From: Kutzneria sp. 744
Lineage (GTDB): Bacteria > Actinomycetota > Actinomycetes > Mycobacteriales > Pseudonocardiaceae
Reading direction: 5' to 3'
Assembly (NCBI RefSeq): GCF_000568255.1
Contig: NZ_KK037166.1
Span: 4,407,931 to 4,454,070, forward strand
DNA: 46,140 bases
The position numbers were made by a program, and so were the translations under genes. This document shows, piece after piece, positions 33,810 through 41,559 of this stretch (positions are counted from its first letter, which is position 1; the number at the start of each line of letters is the position of its first letter). Below the pieces are notes generated by a model. It searched no databases. It had not been told where the DNA came from and was given only the letters and a program-made list of their open reading frames with translations.

Positions 33810-35270
33810 GAGATTGTCCCGAGGTTCGTGGAACTTCGGTGGCGGCCCATGATCGTCAGGCTGCGGTCACACGCCCATCATGCCTCACAACACCGGCGGT
33901 TTCGGTCGCGACATGCCGTTCGAGCGCGACCCGTAGCGCGGGCAGGTGCAGATGCCCGTTGACACGGCGGAACTGCTTGCCAGCCTCGACCATGCCCGCA
34001 GCACACCAACGCAACGCCATCTTCCCGTCACGCCAGCGTTTCACGTTGCGGGCATGCTCGCGGCAGATAGAGATCATCGACTCGATGGCGTTGGTAGAGC
34101 GCAAGGTTCGCGCCAACGTCGGGGACACCTCTAGCCGTAGCACCGTCAGCGTCTCATCTAGCCCTTCGCGCACCGAAGCGGCCGCACCAGAATGTGTGCG
34201 GTCCAACTCCGCGGCCAGCGCCTCCAACTGAGCCTGAGCGGCCAGGGCACCCTCAGCGTGGTAGGCATCACGCATTCGACGCTGTACCACCGACTTCAGC
34301 TTCTCAGGCAGCTTGTCGACCACATTCCTGACCTTGTGTAGTTGACACCTCTGGATCACCGGATGATCAAAAACGTCCTTGATCGCGCGGTGCAGCGCCT
34401 TCGAGCCGTCGACCACCGCCAGGACCGGGCGGGTGACATCTAGACCCCGCTCCCGCAGACTCACGATCAACTCGGTCACCAAGGTGGCGTTCTCGGTCGA
34501 GCCCTCCACCAGCGCCAGCGGGTACTTGGTGCCGTCGATGCCGATCCCCAACGCCACGACGCAGCAGTGCTCGGCGAAATGCACCCCGTCGACCATGAAC
34601 GCCACCAGATCCAGTGTGGACAGATCAGCCGACAGCAGATCGGCCAACGCGGTCTCGGTCGCGGCCACGAACTTCCGCGACACCGCCGACTTACTGACCG
34701 CCGTAGCGGCGTCGGTGACCTGGGCACCCACCGGTTCCAGGCCGGCGGTGTAGCGGCGGGTCGACAGCCCGGCCAGCATCCTCTCCAGCGCCATCCGGCC
34801 CAGCACCTCGGTGTCGTTGACCGCCTCGTAGCTGGCCACCGGCAGCTCACCGGAGCCATCAGCCGCGCGCATCCGGGGTCGGGTAACCGGCACGCGCCGT
34901 CCGCCCAGGGGCACCGACCCTCGCTCGTGGCCGTGGCGCACTGCGGCCCGGTCCGGATCGTGCTGGCCCCGCGGCCCGCACATCGCGGTCACGTCCGCGT
35001 CCATCATCGCGGTCAACACCTGCATGCCAGCGCCCACCGCGAGCGCGAGCAGGCCCTCGCGCAGGTCGGCGGCGATCTCGTCCAGCGCGATACTGATCCG
35101 CTCGGGCACGGCGATCCGGGTCGAGTCGATCTCCGGTGTCTGGTACTGCTTATCCACGGCGGTCCCCTTGCTTGTCGGGTTGTCCTGGCAGACGCCCAAC
35201 ACCTACCTCATGGCAGGTCTCAGGCGGGGGACCGCCACCTCAGAACTTCCACGAGACCTGGGACAACCTC
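33810..35270 (-). mobile_element. IS256-family insertion sequence (1461 bp)
   Basis: Terminal inverted repeats begin GAGATTGTCCC on the left and GAGGTTGTCCC on the right (reverse strand), followed by TCGTGGAA-TTC in both, about 22 of 28 matching. Perfect 9-bp duplications flank it, and the transposase is intact, so the insertion is recent and may still be active. Confidence 0.9.
33856..35157 (-). CDS. IS256-family (mutator-type) transposase
   Basis: 433 residues from GTG 35157, which has AAGGGGA upstream; ATG 35202 is an alternative. DGVHFAEHCCVVALGIGIDG has the first Asp, VLAVVDGSKALHRAI the second, and RSTNAIESM the Glu of the DDE triad; C-x2-H (CQLHKVRNV) between them is the IS256 signature. 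Length is normal for the family and no lesion is seen. Confidence 0.92.
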   Translation of the reverse strand: MDKQYQTPEIDSTRIAVPERISIALDEIAADLREGLLALAVGAGMQVLTAMMDADVTAMCGPRGQHDPDRAAVRHGHERGSVPLGGRRVPVTRPRMRAADGSGELPVASYEAVNDTEVLGRMALERMLAGLSTRRYTAGLEPVGAQVTDAATAVSKSAVSRKFVAATETALADLLSADLSTLDLVAFMVDGVHFAEHCCVVALGIGIDGTKYPLALVEGSTENATLVTELIVSLRERGLDVTRPVLAVVDGSKALHRAIKDVFDHPVIQRCQLHKVRNVVDKLPEKLKSVVQRRMRDAYHAEGALAAQAQLEALAAELDRTHSGAAASVREGLDETLTVLRLEVSPTLARTLRSTNAIESMISICREHARNVKRWRDGKMALRWCAAGMVEAGKQFRRVNGHLHLPALRVALERHVATETAGVVRHDGRVTAA

Positions 35271-35279
35271 CTCTCCAGC
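35271..35279. repeat. Target-site duplication of IS256 element, right copy
   Basis: CTCTCCAGC, directly behind the right end of the element. Confidence 0.85.
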
Positions 35280-36387
35280 TCCAACCAGTGCGAGAACCGG
35301 ACATCCAGCAACGCGTCCCTTGTGTCGCAACATGCTCCGATGAGCGGTAACGCGACCCGAGACATGCCAGCCATCGCGGATGCGGGCGTCGTCCACGGAT
35401 CACACAGCCAGGCCAGGCCACCCGCACCCCTGTCGAGCAGAGCCCGACACCGACAGAGTGCCACTCCGTCGACAGCCACGGAGCCCGCATCAGCTGCCGC
35501 CCCAACCTGCGAGTGATGATCACGCCCCAGCCGCCGGCAGGATCTGCGGCTTGCCCTTGCCTAGCAGCACATCCTCGTCCTTGCCTCTGGCGCCTTCGTG
35601 GTCGTCGTCGTACGCCTCGTTGCACGGCGGGATGCCGGGTCACCTTCGGCTACCCGGCCGCCGCCTTGTCGAACGGGACCGACCGCACCAGGTCCACGGT
35701 GGAATGAGGTGATTTCGGCTGGCCGTGAGTCGTAGCTCCGACAGGATGTCGTGGGCGGCATCCACCATGGCCTGGGCGTCGGGTGACCCTCCAGCCTGCC
35801 GTCCAGTTGCCGGTGCGTCAGGAAATCGCCCTCGCCGTCCGGCCGGTCGTGATCCAGCCGCAGACCGTTCGGCTGTCCCGCGTGTGGGCCGATCAGGGCG
35901 TCGGCATGGCGCACGATCAGTAGCCTGGTGTGCCGAATTCCGTTTGACGACAACGAGTCCGGGCATCGCTCGGACTCGTTGCCCTCCGATCGCGATCCGC
36001 GCCTCGGCGGAGGCGATCACCCAACTCCGCCGCGATCGTCCGGGTGCCGGCCAAGCCTGGTCCGGGCGGATCAAACCTCGTTGCATGACAAAGCAATCAA
36101 GGTCATCGGAGTCACAGATGCCCCCGCGGGCGCGATGCTCCTCGCCGAGCCGCCGTTCGACGAACGCGGCCCTGCGCCGCTCGCCCGCCCCGACGGCGCG
36201 GCGCGTGGGTTGCTCGCCCGTCGCGGCGAATGCTCGTGCACGCGACGTTCGGCGCGGGTACGAAGGAATCAGCTCAGCTGCGCCGTTCAGGGGAGACCCA
36301 CATCGCCCGATCGGGTGGCATCCATCGCCGTTGTCTACTGTCCCCCACTACCTTCTGGCAAGTTGCATCCTGCATATCGCGTCGTAG

Positions 36388-36400
36388 CGGTCGTCGACCG
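36388..36400. promoter_or_regulatory. Palindrome upstream of first Crp gene (candidate operator)
   Basis: CGGTCG, T, CGACCG is perfect and lies 40 bases before the start codon. Autoregulation is possible. Confidence 0.35.
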
Positions 36401-36440
36401 GTGTCCCGTCCCCGTCGGCAGTGACTGGAGGGAGCGACAG

Positions 36441-37202
36441 ATGGACGACGCCAGGCCCGAGCATCGCCGCGCCGGGCTGGAGCAGGCAAGATTCGCGGCT
36501 TGTTGCCTGTCCGGCGGCGAGATCCCCGAGAACGTCGGCGACGTCGACTTCGGCGTGCTGTCGACGCTGGCCGCCCAGTTGTCGCTGCGGTCGCTGCGGC
36601 CCGGCGAGAAGCTGTGGCAGGCGCACCGACGCCCGTCGGCTGTCTGGATCATCCAGCACGGCCTGGTCGAGGTGGCCGTCGGGCGGGGCGCGCGCCGCCG
36701 GGTCGTGCAGACCGCCGGCGCCGGCGAGGTCGTCGGCATCGTTCAGCTGCTCGGCGGACTGGATGTGCCCTGCCAGGCACAGGCGGTGGACACCGTGTCG
36801 GTCCTGGAATGGCCGGCCAGCCTGTTCTTCGGCACGTTGCACCGGCGCCCCGCGCTGGCCCTGATGCTGCTGCCCACGCTGAGCAGACGCGTGACCGACG
36901 GCTGGGTGCGGCTCGCCTCGGTGGCGGTCAGCAGCCTCGAGGTCCGTGCGGCGCGCATCCTGCTGATCGAGGCGCGGGATGGCGTCGTCGCGTTGCCGCA
37001 GGACGTCGTCGCATCGATGATCGGCGCCTCCCGACAGGCGCTCAACCGCATCCTGCGCGGACTCCAGACGACCGGCGTCATCGAGCTGTCCTACCGGGCG
37101 ATCCGGATCCTCGACCGCGCCGCCCTGGTCCGGCTCGCCCAGCCCTTTCAGGACGAACCGGTCAGCGTGCTCGACAGCCGTCGCCGTGCGGAACCGAGAT
37201 AG
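36441..37202 (+). CDS. Crp/Fnr-family regulator, paralogue 1
   Basis: 253 residues. About 45-150 is the cyclic-nucleotide-binding-like beta barrel (LRPGEKLWQAHRRPSAVWIIQHG, GAGEVVGIVQLLGG), a long dimer helix follows, and residues about 190-240 form the winged helix (LPQDVVASMIGASRQALNRIL). The barrel lacks the PGE-S..R/T cAMP-contact pattern of Crp and there is no Fnr Cys cluster, so the signal is unknown. GGAGGG precedes the ATG. It ends facing a clear paralogue across a shared hairpin. Confidence 0.88.
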   Translation: MDDARPEHRRAGLEQARFAACCLSGGEIPENVGDVDFGVLSTLAAQLSLRSLRPGEKLWQAHRRPSAVWIIQHGLVEVAVGRGARRRVVQTAGAGEVVGIVQLLGGLDVPCQAQAVDTVSVLEWPASLFFGTLHRRPALALMLLPTLSRRVTDGWVRLASVAVSSLEVRAARILLIEARDGVVALPQDVVASMIGASRQALNRILRGLQTTGVIELSYRAIRILDRAALVRLAQPFQDEPVSVLDSRRRAEPR

Positions 37203-37231
37203 CCGCCCATTCTGCGCCCCGCGCGAGAAAG

Positions 37232-37268
37232 GCGCCCGGCCGGGCGGCTGAGCCACCCGGCCGGGCGC
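37232..37268. terminator. Bidirectional terminator between convergent Crp genes
   Basis: Perfect 13-bp arms GCGCCCGGCCGGG and CCCGGCCGGGCGC with an 11-nt loop, between stops at 37202 and 37273, four bases beyond the minus-strand stop. Confidence 0.85.
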
Positions 37269-37272
37269 GGCA

Positions 37273-38082
37273 TCAGCGGCCCGTGTGCAGCTGGCGTATC
37301 TGCGGCCCCCGCGACGGCTCGTGCCGTGCCGGTGCCGTCGTGGACTGGGCCAGGTCTTCGAGCCGGTCCCAGTCGAGCAGTTGGATCCTGCGGTACTGAA
37401 GCTCGATCGCCCGGTCCCGCTGGAAGTCCCCCAGCACGCGGTTGAGCGCCGGCCGCGACGCGCCGATCATCGACGCCAACGTCGCCTGCGAGACCGGCAC
37501 CACTCCGTCGCGTTCCTCCAGCAGCAGGATGCGCGCGGCACGAACCGCCAAGCTGCTGGCCAGCAAGGCCGACAGCCGAATCCGGCCGTCCACGACGCGG
37601 TCGGCCAGACCGTCCAGCAACAATCGCGCAAGCGCGGGATTCCGCTCCAGCTGAACGAGAAACCCGTGCGCCGGCCACAACAGCGCGGAAACATGGGTGG
37701 CGGCCTGCACGCGGCACGGGATCCAGCGGCCCGACACCAGCGGCGCGACGCCGAACGCCTCCCCGCGGCACAACGTCTGCACCACGCACCGGTTGGCGCC
37801 GACGCCGACGGCGACCTCCGCGATGCCGTCCTGGATGATCCATATGCCTGGCGACCACTGTCCGGGCGAGCACAGGTCCTCTCCGACGCGGAGTTGCCGA
37901 GCGCACAACTGTTCCGCGAGCGTCGACAGAACGGACCGCTCCGCACGTCGCGTGCCGCCGAGCGCGCGCACGGCGAATCGCGCGTTGGCCAGCGCGAACG
38001 GCACATTTCTCGGTGCGACGTGCCGGTCGTCGGGCGCATCCGGCGTCACCCGCGCAAGCCGATTCCCCACCACTTCGTCCAC
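37273..38082 (-). CDS. Crp/Fnr-family regulator, paralogue 2
   Basis: 269 residues from GTG 38082, preceded by GGAGGA; ATG 38148 is open but has no such site. WSPGIWIIQDGIAEVAVGVGANRCVVQT in the barrel and VSQATLASMIGASRPALNRVLGDFQ in the winged helix parallel the neighbour almost position by position, so the two arose by duplication. The recognition helices share MIGASR-ALNR, so they may bind similar sites. Sensory ligand unknown. Confidence 0.87.
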   Translation of the reverse strand: MDEVVGNRLARVTPDAPDDRHVAPRNVPFALANARFAVRALGGTRRAERSVLSTLAEQLCARQLRVGEDLCSPGQWSPGIWIIQDGIAEVAVGVGANRCVVQTLCRGEAFGVAPLVSGRWIPCRVQAATHVSALLWPAHGFLVQLERNPALARLLLDGLADRVVDGRIRLSALLASSLAVRAARILLLEERDGVVPVSQATLASMIGASRPALNRVLGDFQRDRAIELQYRRIQLLDWDRLEDLAQSTTAPARHEPSRGPQIRQLHTGR

Positions 38083-38468
38083 CCGTGTCCTCCAGAAGTT
38101 CCGGCCCCCAGGTCCGCGCACGGTATTTCCTGCGGCAGTTCGGTACACCGAATGCGGCGCACGAACATTGTCGGCGCAATAACCATTGGTGTACGAGTGC
38201 CGGATTCCCCATGGTCGTGGCGAAGTCGTCGGGTCGGAACAGACACTGTCATCCCGAGGACGATCTGCTCACCCGCAGTGGTCCGGCGACTTGATCTAGC
38301 CGTGTGGACCGGTAAATCTGGGCGTCGCCCGGTAGTTCCCGTTCTGGCCAGGCAATCGAGTTACCGAACTCCCGCAAGGACCGCTGATGCCCGCATCGAC
38401 CTCACCGGCCGCTTCTGCGTTCGCCCGTGTCCTGGCCCGTCAGCACTACGGCCCCGGGTCTGCGGCAA
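38083..38468. other. Region upstream of Crp paralogue 2
   Basis: Promoter side of the minus-strand Crp gene with the palindrome at 38139-38152. No gene seen up to the small ORF at 38469. Confidence 0.45.
38139..38152. promoter_or_regulatory. Palindrome upstream of Crp paralogue 2 (candidate operator)
   Basis: TTCGGT, AC, ACCGAA, 57 bases before the GTG. It shares CGGT...ACCG half-sites with the palindrome in front of paralogue 1. Confidence 0.4.
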
Positions 38469-38753
38469 ATGTCCGAATGCCATGCCGCGCTCCAGGCCGG
38501 GCTGCGCGAGACGGCCGCCGACCTGGCGCAGCAGCTGAGCCGCGGTTCCAGACCCAGCGAGCCGGCCGGTCGGCTCGGGGTGGCCATCGAGGAGGTGTTC
38601 GAGGTCCTTCAGATGAATCCAGCGCTGTGGCTGGTCACGTCAGGGGCCATGTCCGACCGTCATCCGCCCAGCGAAGCTGGATCCGCCGAGCCTCGTCGTA
38701 GCAGTGCGGACACGTCGGCCAGTACCACTCGTCCCGATTGGCTGGATGGCTGA
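38469..38753 (+). CDS. Possible small helical protein overlapping a convergent gene
   Basis: 94 residues. MSECHAALQAGLRETAADLAQQL then GRLGVAIEEVFEVLQMNPALWLV has good GC bias at third positions until about 38634, after which bias falls where the frame enters the antisense of the convergent gene. The true gene may end earlier by a frameshift. No clear ribosome site; GTG 38427 is also open. Family not recognised. Confidence 0.35.
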   Translation: MSECHAALQAGLRETAADLAQQLSRGSRPSEPAGRLGVAIEEVFEVLQMNPALWLVTSGAMSDRHPPSEAGSAEPRRSSADTSASTTRPDWLDG

Positions 38754-38886
38754 CGATGACCACGCCGCACAGCGCCGTCAGCTCGGTGCCCGGCCACGCG
38801 GGGTGTTCAGCGAGATAGCAGTGCCTCCGCAGGGCGGCGGGCTGCCAGGTGAAATGGGGCTGCAGCAGTTGTCCGCACGGGTTCAC
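38635..38886 (-). CDS. Small zinc-finger-like protein
   Basis: 83 residues. LTALCGVVIVSHPAN then DEWYWPTCPHCYDEARRI forms C-x(n)-C-x2-C, and RRHCYLAEHPAWPGTEL gives further Cys and His, as in small actinobacterial zinc-finger proteins. GTG 38886 overlaps the stop of the upstream gene by four bases (GTGA), so translation is coupled. Role unknown; a metal-binding accessory or DNA-associated protein is possible. Confidence 0.65.
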   Translation of the reverse strand: MNPCGQLLQPHFTWQPAALRRHCYLAEHPAWPGTELTALCGVVIVSHPANRDEWYWPTCPHCYDEARRIQLRWADDGRTWPLT

Positions 38887-39242
38887 AGCCGCACCTGCCG
38901 CAGGCAGGAGGAGCACAGCGGGCCGGGGCCGGGAAGTCGCATGCCCTCCACGGAAAGCACGGCCGCGCAGTACGCGACGACGTACGGGGGAGGGACGACG
39001 TACGGGGGAGGGACGAGCACGATGTGGCGAACGCGTCCGTCGTCAGTGCCGCTGGGACCGCCGTGTGCGGAGAAGACCTGAACTCCCTGGTGGTTCATCT
39101 CCAGTAATCGGGACCAGGCCCCGGTAGGTGCGGGATCGGCCGTGGTCCGTCGCGTGCGGGCCCGGGTTCGTATTTCGCGCGGGCCGTGGGTCAGTTGATC
39201 GATGGTGCGTCGCAGGGAGAGTTGACGGAGCCTTTTTCCCAT
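38883..39242 (-). CDS. Small Cys-motif protein coupled to the next gene
   Basis: About 119 residues. ATG 39242 (or the adjacent GTG 39245) lies about 10-13 bases behind GAGGAG. The N-terminus is basic (MGKRLRQLSLRRTIDQL); the C-terminus has VAYCAAVLSVEG and LCSSCLRQVRL, a C-x(n)-C-x2-C pattern like the coupled neighbour. The middle repeats VVPPPYVVPPPYVV because of an 18-bp tandem repeat. Start and function are uncertain, but the 4-base coupling to a related-looking gene supports it. Confidence 0.5.
   Translation of the reverse strand: MGKRLRQLSLRRTIDQLTHGPREIRTRARTRRTTADPAPTGAWSRLLEMNHQGVQVFSAHGGPSGTDDGRVRHIVLVPPPYVVPPPYVVAYCAAVLSVEGMRLPGPGPLCSSCLRQVRL
38971..39013. repeat. 18-bp tandem repeat inside the small Cys-motif gene
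   Basis: GACGACGTACGGGGGAGG occurs twice back to back and duplicates six codons (PPPYVV on the minus strand). Confidence 0.7.
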
Positions 39243-40284
39243 CACAGTCGGATCACTCCTCGTGACGTGCGGCTTTTCGTTGTACGCATTCGAGTCTGCG
39301 TGCCCGACGCGTCCTTTCAACCGTGTGGCCGCCCGCCAGGGGACGCAATGGTGCCTCATCGGACAGTGTTCGCCGTTCCATAACGGGCACACCCGTGGTG
39401 ATGCAATCGCCCGTTGCGGGGACCCGGCGCGCGCAGTACCCCGCTCGTCATGATCGGAGGCTCTGCCGGTGGACGACCCTGCGCCTGCCGTCGGCGCCCT
39501 TGATGCCACCGGCCCGGTGCTGAACGATCAGAGGCCATCGGACCAAGATCGAACACGCCGGAGGATCCATCGGTGTCGCCGACTCCGAACGGACCTCTCA
39601 GGCGTTCGGGGCGGTGACCATGAGTCCGGCTGTGTGTCTAGAGCGCCGGAGCTTGCCGGTAGGCCCCTCAGGCGGACGTTGACGGCGTGGCGGGCTGGGC
39701 ACGTTGGATTGCCTGGAGCTGGCGCGCGCGTCGCGGCCTGGTGGGGCCTCGGGTCAGGGGTGGCGAGTTGTTGACACCGTCGTCGAATTGTGAGGATTCC
39801 GCGTAATAGCCCCTCGCGCCGGGGTGTGGGCTGCGGCATTCTGTGAGTTGCTGTCCGACAGCACGAGGCTACCGCCGCAGCAAGTGGCTGTCGGGTGGTG
39901 CGAGTGCTGACCGCCGACGCGCAGCATGAGGCGCGAGTGGCCGGTGGTGTTCCGTTCCTCCACAGATCGACTCACCAGGGAGACCACCGCTGGTCGGCGC
40001 CCTGCTGGTGTGCAGGCAGCCGGTCCGGTTGCGCGTGGCCCCCCTCCGGGCCGGCTGTCGCCGGTTCACCGACGTCTCCGACCGGAGTGGATTGGTTGGG
40101 GTGGCCGGAGGACGCGGGCAGACTTCGGCTGACATTCCGTGGTCCAGGATGCGAGATCGCTGCGGAGGCAACCCGGCGAGGTCCGTCGAGTTGCCTTACC
40201 CGACCAGCGAAACACTTGGTCACCGCCTACGTGTCGGCTATTGGCGCGGTACGGGGACGGGCGTCGCGACGCGGGTGCGTGGCG
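39243..40284. other. Kilobase without identifiable genes
   Basis: Frames on both strands have weak third-position bias and no family resemblance. A 13-base palindrome GCTGTC-C-GACAGC lies near 39851-39863. It separates the small Cys-motif genes from the end of the AfsA operon, so it may be old junction DNA of an inserted cluster. Confidence 0.45.
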
Positions 40285-41559
40285 TCACCGGGCGTGCGCG
40301 ATCATGGTGAGACGGTCCGCGTGCACCACGACGCCTCGGGTGACCGGCCGGACCGGACCGGTCGGGCGCAGCCGCCATCGCCGGGCGATCGTGGCGACCT
40401 GCACCGCCATCTCCGTCAGTGCGAAACCCTCGCCGGGGCACTTGCGGACACCCGTGCTGAACGGCAGCGATCCGGCAAACGAGCGGTCCGGGTCGAACGT
40501 CTCCGGCCAGGAGAACCGGGAGGGGTCGTGGTGCAGTAGGTACGGGCTGACGGCGACGGTGCTGCCCGGCGGCAGCCGGACCGCGCCGAGGTCGACCTCG
40601 GTGGCGGCCTGGAGCAGGTTGATCCAGGCCGGGTACTTGCGCAGCGCCTCCATGATCACCGCATTGGTCACCGGGAGCGCGGCCACGCGGTCCACGGTGA
40701 CCCGCCCGTCGCCGAGGACGGTGTCCAGCTCGGCATGCAGTCGCGCCTCGACCTCGGGGTGTGCGCCGAGCTCGTGGCACACCCAGCCGACGGCGGCCGC
40801 GGGCGTGTCCACCCCGGCGACGAGCAGCCCGACCAGCTCGTCGACCGCCTCGTCGTCGCAGAGGCCGGCCTCGAACACCAGGGCGGACAGCAGATCCCCG
40901 GCGCCGGCGCCGGCGGCCCGGCGCTGCGCGACCACCGAGCGAAACACTCGACGCAGCCGGAAGGCGGCGGTGACGAAGCGCCGGTTGGCGGCGGTCGGCA
41001 GCTGCCGGAGGCGCCGCGGCAGTAGCAGCCGGCGCGGGATCTCGGCCAGCGCCACCGGCAGTGACCGGCGGATCTCGGCCACCGCGGCCGGTGCGAGGTC
41101 GGCGCCGAGCAAGGTCGTCGACAGGGTGGCGAGCGAGAGTTCGAACAGTTCGGCGTCGACGGCGATGCGGTCGCCGGGGCGCCAGGACCGGGCACGCTGG
41201 TCGGCGAGGTCCGCCATTGTCGGCACGTGCTGACGGATCCGGGCGGCACGCAGCGCGGGCGCCAGCTGACGCCTGCGCCGCAGGTGCTCCTCGCCGGCGA
41301 GCGTGGCAACGGCGCGGCCGAACATCGCCCGGACGGCATCGGAGACGTCGTCGCGGGTGAACTCGCCGGCGGCGCCGGTCAGCACCCGCTGGGTCAGCTC
41401 GGGGGTGGTGACGACGTAGGCCGGCACCCCGCCCAGGTGGATCCGGACCACCTCGCCGCGGTCACGCAACGACGTGACGAACCGTAGCGGCCGCCGCAGC
41501 AGCGGCAGGCCGTGGCCGATGACCGGCAGCCGACAGGGCATGGTGGTGACGGTGTTCAT
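40285..41559 (-). CDS. Cytochrome P450
   Basis: 424 residues. Motifs: GEEHLRRRRQLAPAL (C-helix), AGVDTPAAAVGW I-helix oxygen site, EALRKYP (E-x-x-R), ETFDPDRSF, and FSTGVRKCPGEGFAL with the heme Cys near residue 374. A soluble bacterial enzyme is expected, needing ferredoxin partners, which are not in this operon. The Pro after DT in the I helix departs slightly from the usual T-T/T-S. Last gene of the operon; GGAGGAAG precedes the ATG and its start overlaps the MMPL stop by four bases. Confidence 0.93.
   Translation of the reverse strand: MNTVTTMPCRLPVIGHGLPLLRRPLRFVTSLRDRGEVVRIHLGGVPAYVVTTPELTQRVLTGAAGEFTRDDVSDAVRAMFGRAVATLAGEEHLRRRRQLAPALRAARIRQHVPTMADLADQRARSWRPGDRIAVDAELFELSLATLSTTLLGADLAPAAVAEIRRSLPVALAEIPRRLLLPRRLRQLPTAANRRFVTAAFRLRRVFRSVVAQRRAAGAGAGDLLSALVFEAGLCDDEAVDELVGLLVAGVDTPAAAVGWVCHELGAHPEVEARLHAELDTVLGDGRVTVDRVAALPVTNAVIMEALRKYPAWINLLQAATEVDLGAVRLPPGSTVAVSPYLLHHDPSRFSWPETFDPDRSFAGSLPFSTGVRKCPGEGFALTEMAVQVATIARRWRLRPTGPVRPVTRGVVVHADRLTMIAHAR

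Larger units (their letters stand above)
35271..36440. other. Gene-poor kilobase between IS256 and the first Crp gene
   Basis: No intact gene was found. Short well-coded scraps appear on the minus strand (for example VDLVRSVPFDKAAAG near 35700-35655, DAQAMVDAAHDILSELRL near 35790-35737 and EGARGKDEDVLLGKG near 35600-35556) in changing frames, which suggests dead genes too eroded to name. The last 100 bases hold the promoter of the Crp gene. The 9-bp target copy is at 35271-35279. Confidence 0.5.

Noticed and set aside
38971-39013. 18-bp direct repeats as a CRISPR-like or iteron array
   Set aside because: Only two adjacent units with no spacers; they lie in frame inside a small gene and look like a simple slippage duplication.
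39895-40539. 214-codon plus-strand ORF
   Set aside because: Its second half is antisense to the P450 end and its first half lacks coding bias.
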